Below, in pieces: positions 60,859 through 64,000 of a DNA stretch of 64,000 bases. The notes beneath the pieces were generated by a model. It saw only the letters and a list, made by a program, of their open reading frames with translations. It ran no database searches and was not told the DNA's origin. The stretch comes from Sphingobacteriales bacterium. GTDB taxonomy: Bacteria; Bacteroidota; Bacteroidia; Sphingobacteriales; Sphingobacteriaceae. Where the stretch lies: NCBI GenBank assembly GCA_025353765.1, contig JANXOD010000008.1, positions 124,001-188,000 on the forward strand, read 5' to 3'. The translations under genes were made by a program, and so were the position numbers. The first letter of the stretch is position 1; the number at the start of each line of letters is the position of its first letter.

Positions 60859-61145
60859 GCAGGATGGTACTTCCAAAGTTGGAACATAGGCAACGCAGTG
60901 TGCAGGATGGTACTTCCAAAGTTGGAACATAGGCAATGCAGTATGCAGGATGGTACTTCCAAAGTTGGAACATAGGCAATGCAGTGTGCAGGATGGTACT
61001 TCCAAAGTTGGAACATAGGCAATGCAGTGTGCAGGATGATACTTCCAAAGTTGGAACATAGGCAATGCAGTGTGCGGGATGGTACTTCCAACTTTTGCAT
61101 ATAGGCACTGGAGTGTGCAGAATAGTACTTCCACTTTTGCATAAT
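60859..61145. repeat. 43-bp tandem array, 6 units plus a partial
   Basis: GCAGG-type starts recur at 60859, 60902, 60945, 60988, 61031, 61074 and 61117, exactly 43 bases apart. The first five units are nearly identical (GTACTTCCAAAGTTGGAACA, then TAGGCAATGCAGTGT); the last two diverge (TTCCAACTTTTGCATATAGG). TTCCAA-AG-TTGGAA in each unit is a perfect six-base palindrome. Since 43 is 3x14+1, all three minus frames stay open and cycle through the same 43-residue pattern; these are not genes. It lies between convergent genes with no other terminator. Confidence 0.92.
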
Positions 61146-61178
61146 CAATACACACTAATAATGCATATTAAACCAAAC

Positions 61179-62570
61179 TTAATCTAATAAATAGGTTTTC
61201 CCTTTTTCCGCCACAGTCGCTTCATACTTCTCTTCCTGCAAAGCCTGTTGCAAATTCTGCATAGATGAAACCTCGCCATGTACCAGAAAAACCTGTTTTA
61301 GTTTGTCGGGGTCTTGTTGTTTCACAAAATTAACCAGCTCTTGATGATCGCCATGTCCGCTAAATAAATCTGTTTGTTTGATGGTGGCATAAACAGGTAA
61401 TTCACGATGACGGATATTTACAATAGGATCGCCTCTTAATAAACGGTTTCCTAATGTTCCTTTAGCGCAATAACCGATGAAAAGGATAGTACAATAGTAA
61501 TTTTGAATATTATTATATAAATGATCCTGTATTCTTCCGCCTTCTAACATCCCGGCCGAAGAGATGATGATGCAGGGCTCAAAATAATTGGAGATTGCTT
61601 TACTGGCATTCATATCCTTCACATAATCCAGGTTCTCAAAATCAAATTCATCACCTTCTTGTCGATAAAACTCCTGGGCCTCCTCGTTCAACAAAGCATG
61701 ATGTTTTCTAAATATGTCTGTGGCATATCCCGCCATCGGACTATCTACAAATACTTTAACTCGAGGTAACAAACCTTTGCTGAAAATCCTGTTAAGGGAA
61801 TAAACCAATGCCTGTGTCCGCCCAACACTAAAAGCAGGAATAATTAACCGTCCCGCTGATTTTACACAGGCTTCATTTACCGTTTCAGTTAGAACTTCTT
61901 CAATAGTTCTGGTGTTATTGTGTAATCTTCCGCCGTAAGTAGATTCACAAACTAAATAATCTACAGCAGGAAGGGTTTGAGGATCATTTAAAACCGGGTA
62001 GTTTTTCCGGCCAATATCTCCGCTAAAAGCGATGCTTTTTTCGATGCCATGCTCGGTAACCGTTAATACAGCGGCTGCGGCACCCAGTAAATGCCCAACC
62101 GGAATGAAAGTTAAGATAGCCTCTCCACTTAGTCGGAATTGTTTATTAAAACCGATGGTTACAAACCTGTCAACCGTTTCCATCACGTGTTTTTGGAGGT
62201 AAAGAGGCCTTGGCCCGGATGAAGGTCCTCGCTTACCCCGGCGGGATTTACGCTGTTTACTTAGAAAAATATTGACAGAATCAAGGAGAAGTAATTCTGT
62301 GAGATCAGCAGTGGGAGGGGTGCATAAAATCTGTCCCTCAAAACCCATGCGTACTAATGTGGGCAAATTACCCGAATGGTCAATATGGGCATGCGTTAAA
62401 ATGACGACATCTATATCCGAAGGTGAAAATGGAAATTGTTCGTTTTCTTCTATCCAGGTATCCCGTTCATAATCTAAACCGCAATCTATAAGAATTTTAT
62501 AATTGTCTAATTCTAACAAATGCATGCTGCCCGTAACTTGCTGAGCAGCTCCCCAAATGGTTAATTTCAT
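61179..62570 (-). CDS. MBL-fold RNA nuclease (beta-CASP, CPSF/YSH1-like)
   Basis: A 463-residue metallo-beta-lactamase with an inserted beta-CASP domain and C-terminal RMMBL motif, the layout of RNA 3'-processing nucleases. Metal ligands are VVILTHAHIDHSGNLPTLVR (H-x-H-x-D-H), IPVGHLLGAAAAV, IAFSGDIGRKNYPVL (Asp) and DLFSGHGDHQELVNFV. The beta-CASP part has VCESTYGGRLHNN, RLIIPAFSVGRTQALVYSLN and CIIISSAGMLEGGRIQDHLY. The C-terminal VFLVHGEVSSMQNLQQAL is standard. It is cytoplasmic, and the substrate RNA is unknown. The residues 115-125 insert SKQRKSRRGKRGP is strongly basic. Confidence 0.92.
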   Translation of the reverse strand: MKLTIWGAAQQVTGSMHLLELDNYKILIDCGLDYERDTWIEENEQFPFSPSDIDVVILTHAHIDHSGNLPTLVRMGFEGQILCTPPTADLTELLLLDSVNIFLSKQRKSRRGKRGPSSGPRPLYLQKHVMETVDRFVTIGFNKQFRLSGEAILTFIPVGHLLGAAAAVLTVTEHGIEKSIAFSGDIGRKNYPVLNDPQTLPAVDYLVCESTYGGRLHNNTRTIEEVLTETVNEACVKSAGRLIIPAFSVGRTQALVYSLNRIFSKGLLPRVKVFVDSPMAGYATDIFRKHHALLNEEAQEFYRQEGDEFDFENLDYVKDMNASKAISNYFEPCIIISSAGMLEGGRIQDHLYNNIQNYYCTILFIGYCAKGTLGNRLLRGDPIVNIRHRELPVYATIKQTDLFSGHGDHQELVNFVKQQDPDKLKQVFLVHGEVSSMQNLQQALQEEKYEATVAEKGKTYLLD

Positions 62571-62580
62571 CTTTTTGAAA

Positions 62581-62690
62581 TGAATGAATGATTGATGGAT
62601 TGAAGGATAGAATGATTGATTAAATGGAGTAGGATAAGTTTTTGATTAAATAATCGCATTCAATCCTTCCGTCATTCTGTCATTCAATCC
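62581..62690. repeat. Imperfect inverted repeat of the GAATGA/GGATTGAA type
   Basis: TGAATGAATGATTGATGGAT and TGAAGGATAGAATGATTG (62581-62618) pair imperfectly with CATTCAATCCTTCCGTCATT and CTGTCATTCAATCC (62657-62690). The GGATTGAA/GAATGA words are shared with the repeat at 47921-48001. It fills almost the whole gap between the nuclease gene start and the ABC exporter stop. Confidence 0.7.
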
Positions 62691-62696
62691 ATACCT

Positions 62697-64000
62697 TTAA
62701 ACTTCAAACTGTAATTGGCTAAGATAACGGTACAGGCCTTCATCGTTTTGCATTAATTGCTGATGTGTACCATTTTCAATCACTTTTCCTTTCTCTAATA
62801 CGATGATCTTATCAGCTTCGCGGATGGTTGATAAACGATGAGCGATGATGATGGAAGTTCTGTTTTTCATCAATTCTTCCAAGGCTTCCTGTACCAAACG
62901 TTCAGATTCTGAATCTAAAGAAGAGGTGGCTTCATCCAGAATCAATATAGCCGGATCTTTTAATAATGCACGTGCAATTGCAATACGTTGCCGCTGTCCG
63001 CCAGATAATTTTACACCACGCTCACCAACTAAGGTATCGTATCCCTCCGGAAAACCGCTGACAAACTCATGCGCATTAGCACGTTTAGCAGCAGCTATAA
63101 CTTCCTCATCAGATGAACTTAATTTTCCGTAAGCAATATTTTCCCGAATAGTTCCGCCAAACAACAGCACATCCTGCGGAACAATGGCTACCTGATTGCG
63201 AATATCTGTTAAAGAGTACTCTGTAGATGGCTTTCCATCAAATAATAATTCACCGCCCTGTGTTTCATAAAAGCGGAGTATTAATCCTGCAATGGTTGAT
63301 TTTCCGGCACCACTTGGACCAACAATAGCCACTTTTTCACCGGCAAGGGCTTCAAATGATACTCCTTTTAAAACAGTTATTTCCTTACGGGATGGATAAG
63401 CAAATACCACATTATTAAATTCTAAATTTCCTTTAATGTGCTGCTTAACTTCATTGTCTTTTTCATTTATGGAGATGGGTTCATTTACTTCTGCAAGAAT
63501 TTCTAATACACGTTCACTGGCGCCAAACGCTTTTTGCATAGTGGCATACAGTTCGGGGAAACTTCCCATAGCTGCACCTACAAAAGTGGAAAGTAAAATA
63601 AAGGTGAACATACTTGCCAAACTAATTTCACCTGCTTGTACTAAATGCGAACCGTACCAAACCACAGAAACAATGGTTCCGAATAGGCAAAAAACAATAA
63701 ATGAGGCGAAAACTCCTCTGAATTTAGCTCCTCTCATGGCAAGTTTTACTACATCACGAATGCTTTTATTATATCTCCCAACTTCAAAAGCTTCGTTAAC
63801 AAACGCTTTAACGTTAGAAATTCCCTGTAAAGTTTCTTCAACTATGGTATTTGATTCGGCCAGTTTATCTTGTGCCTGGCGTGATAATTTTCTGATAAAC
63901 CGCCCGAAAAAAACAGCAATAACTACCAAAACAGGTAATACGGCTAAAAGCATCAGGGTTAATTTGCCCGATACCAGTACCAGAAAGATAATACCGCCTG
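62697..64000 (-). CDS. ABC exporter, fused permease-ATPase (partial, N-terminus outside window)
   Basis: The frame runs through the right edge (GGIIFLVLVSGKLTLMLLAV before the Met at 63953), so the N-terminal membrane helices are missing. The visible part has the last membrane helices (GVFASFIVFCLFGTIVSVVW; LASMFTFILLSTFVGAAMGS), the intracellular coupling helix EETLQGISNVKAFVNEAFEV, and a complete ATPase with Walker A IVGPSGAGKSTIAGLIL, Q-loop, signature VKLSGGQRQRIAIARAL, Walker B ILILDEATSSLDSES and switch His in IIIAHRLSTIREADK. It is MsbA/multidrug type (ABCB-like) and works as a dimer; the substrate is not inferable. Confidence 0.93.
   Translation of the reverse strand, partial: GGIIFLVLVSGKLTLMLLAVLPVLVVIAVFFGRFIRKLSRQAQDKLAESNTIVEETLQGISNVKAFVNEAFEVGRYNKSIRDVVKLAMRGAKFRGVFASFIVFCLFGTIVSVVWYGSHLVQAGEISLASMFTFILLSTFVGAAMGSFPELYATMQKAFGASERVLEILAEVNEPISINEKDNEVKQHIKGNLEFNNVVFAYPSRKEITVLKGVSFEALAGEKVAIVGPSGAGKSTIAGLILRFYETQGGELLFDGKPSTEYSLTDIRNQVAIVPQDVLLFGGTIRENIAYGKLSSSDEEVIAAAKRANAHEFVSGFPEGYDTLVGERGVKLSGGQRQRIAIARALLKDPAILILDEATSSLDSESERLVQEALEELMKNRTSIIIAHRLSTIREADKIIVLEKGKVIENGTHQQLMQNDEGLYRYLSQLQFEV

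Noticed and set aside
5974-61145. CRISPR array
   Set aside because: The four arrays are head-to-tail repeats without unique spacers between constant repeats, and no cas genes are present.
1-64000. tRNA, rRNA, insertion sequences, phage or toxin-antitoxin modules
   Set aside because: I looked through the intergenic regions and gene products and saw none I could support.

Overview
The window looks like chromosomal DNA of a free-living member of the Bacteroidota, probably a Sphingobacteriia/Cytophagia-type relative. The evidence is: low-GC DNA; almost no Shine-Dalgarno sequences; TTTG-N18-21-TAnnTTTG promoter boxes before several genes; a type IX secretion (T9SS) plug protein and a T9SS-sorted protease; a TonB-dependent receptor; and futalosine-route menaquinone genes. 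I see no rRNA, tRNA, insertion sequence, integrase, phage or CRISPR array. Genus-level placement is not possible from this alone.

Layout. 1-6 kb: partial acyl-CoA thioesterase, a NUP-family nucleoside protein whose start codon seems lost, T9SS plug protein, SH3 protein, ABC-F ATPase. 6-13.5 kb: a 21-bp tandem array, FN3 protein, EamA exporter, YigZ/IMPACT, nucleoside phosphorylase, then mqnA-histidine phosphatase-mqnE opposite a Cys/Met PLP enzyme that ends in a perfect 42-bp palindromic terminator. 13.5-18.4 kb: small protein, kynureninase, a second 21-bp array with a perfect hairpin, FMN-binding stress protein, 3-methyladenine glycosylase, free methionine sulfoxide reductase, CrtA-like protein. 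18.6-23.4 kb: a cobalamin locus, with a class-I cobalamin riboswitch ahead of a BtuB-like receptor, a BtuG-like beta-propeller lipoprotein and a COG2102/DUF71 ATPase, facing a DUF6580 membrane protein. 23.8-26.4 kb: aldose epimerase-like protein, thioesterase, DEAD-box helicase.

26.7-36.8 kb is a potassium-uptake locus: NtrC-type regulator, a 27-residue membrane peptide, kdpF, kdpA, kdpB, kdpC, an outer-membrane porin, a KdpD protein without its kinase half, and a separate HAMP-PAS histidine kinase. No KdpE is present. 36.8-43.4 kb: DUF3298 protein, NADAR protein, T9SS subtilase, a 42-bp tandem array, thymidine kinase, Glu-rich protein. 43.4-51.3 kb: the cell-shape cluster mreB-mreC-mreD-mrdA-rodA and purN-purH. 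51.5-64 kb: AI-2E exporter, secreted protein, MarC, MFS exporter, two amino-acid permeases around a K+-dependent-type membrane pyrophosphatase, a 43-bp tandem array, an MBL-fold RNA nuclease, and an ABC exporter cut by the window end.

The least explained structure is in the intergenic DNA. Four tandem arrays with near-perfect periods (21, 21, 42 and 43 bp) fall into two families of two loci. The 6-kb and 15-kb arrays share a flanking skeleton but have amplified different parts of it. The 41-kb and 61-kb units share GTACTTCC plus a small palindrome. A third repeat type, a long imperfect GAATGA/GGATTGAA hairpin, occurs at 47.9 and 62.6 kb. A second theme is promoters whose -7 box lies only four bases before the ATG, which predicts leaderless mRNAs.
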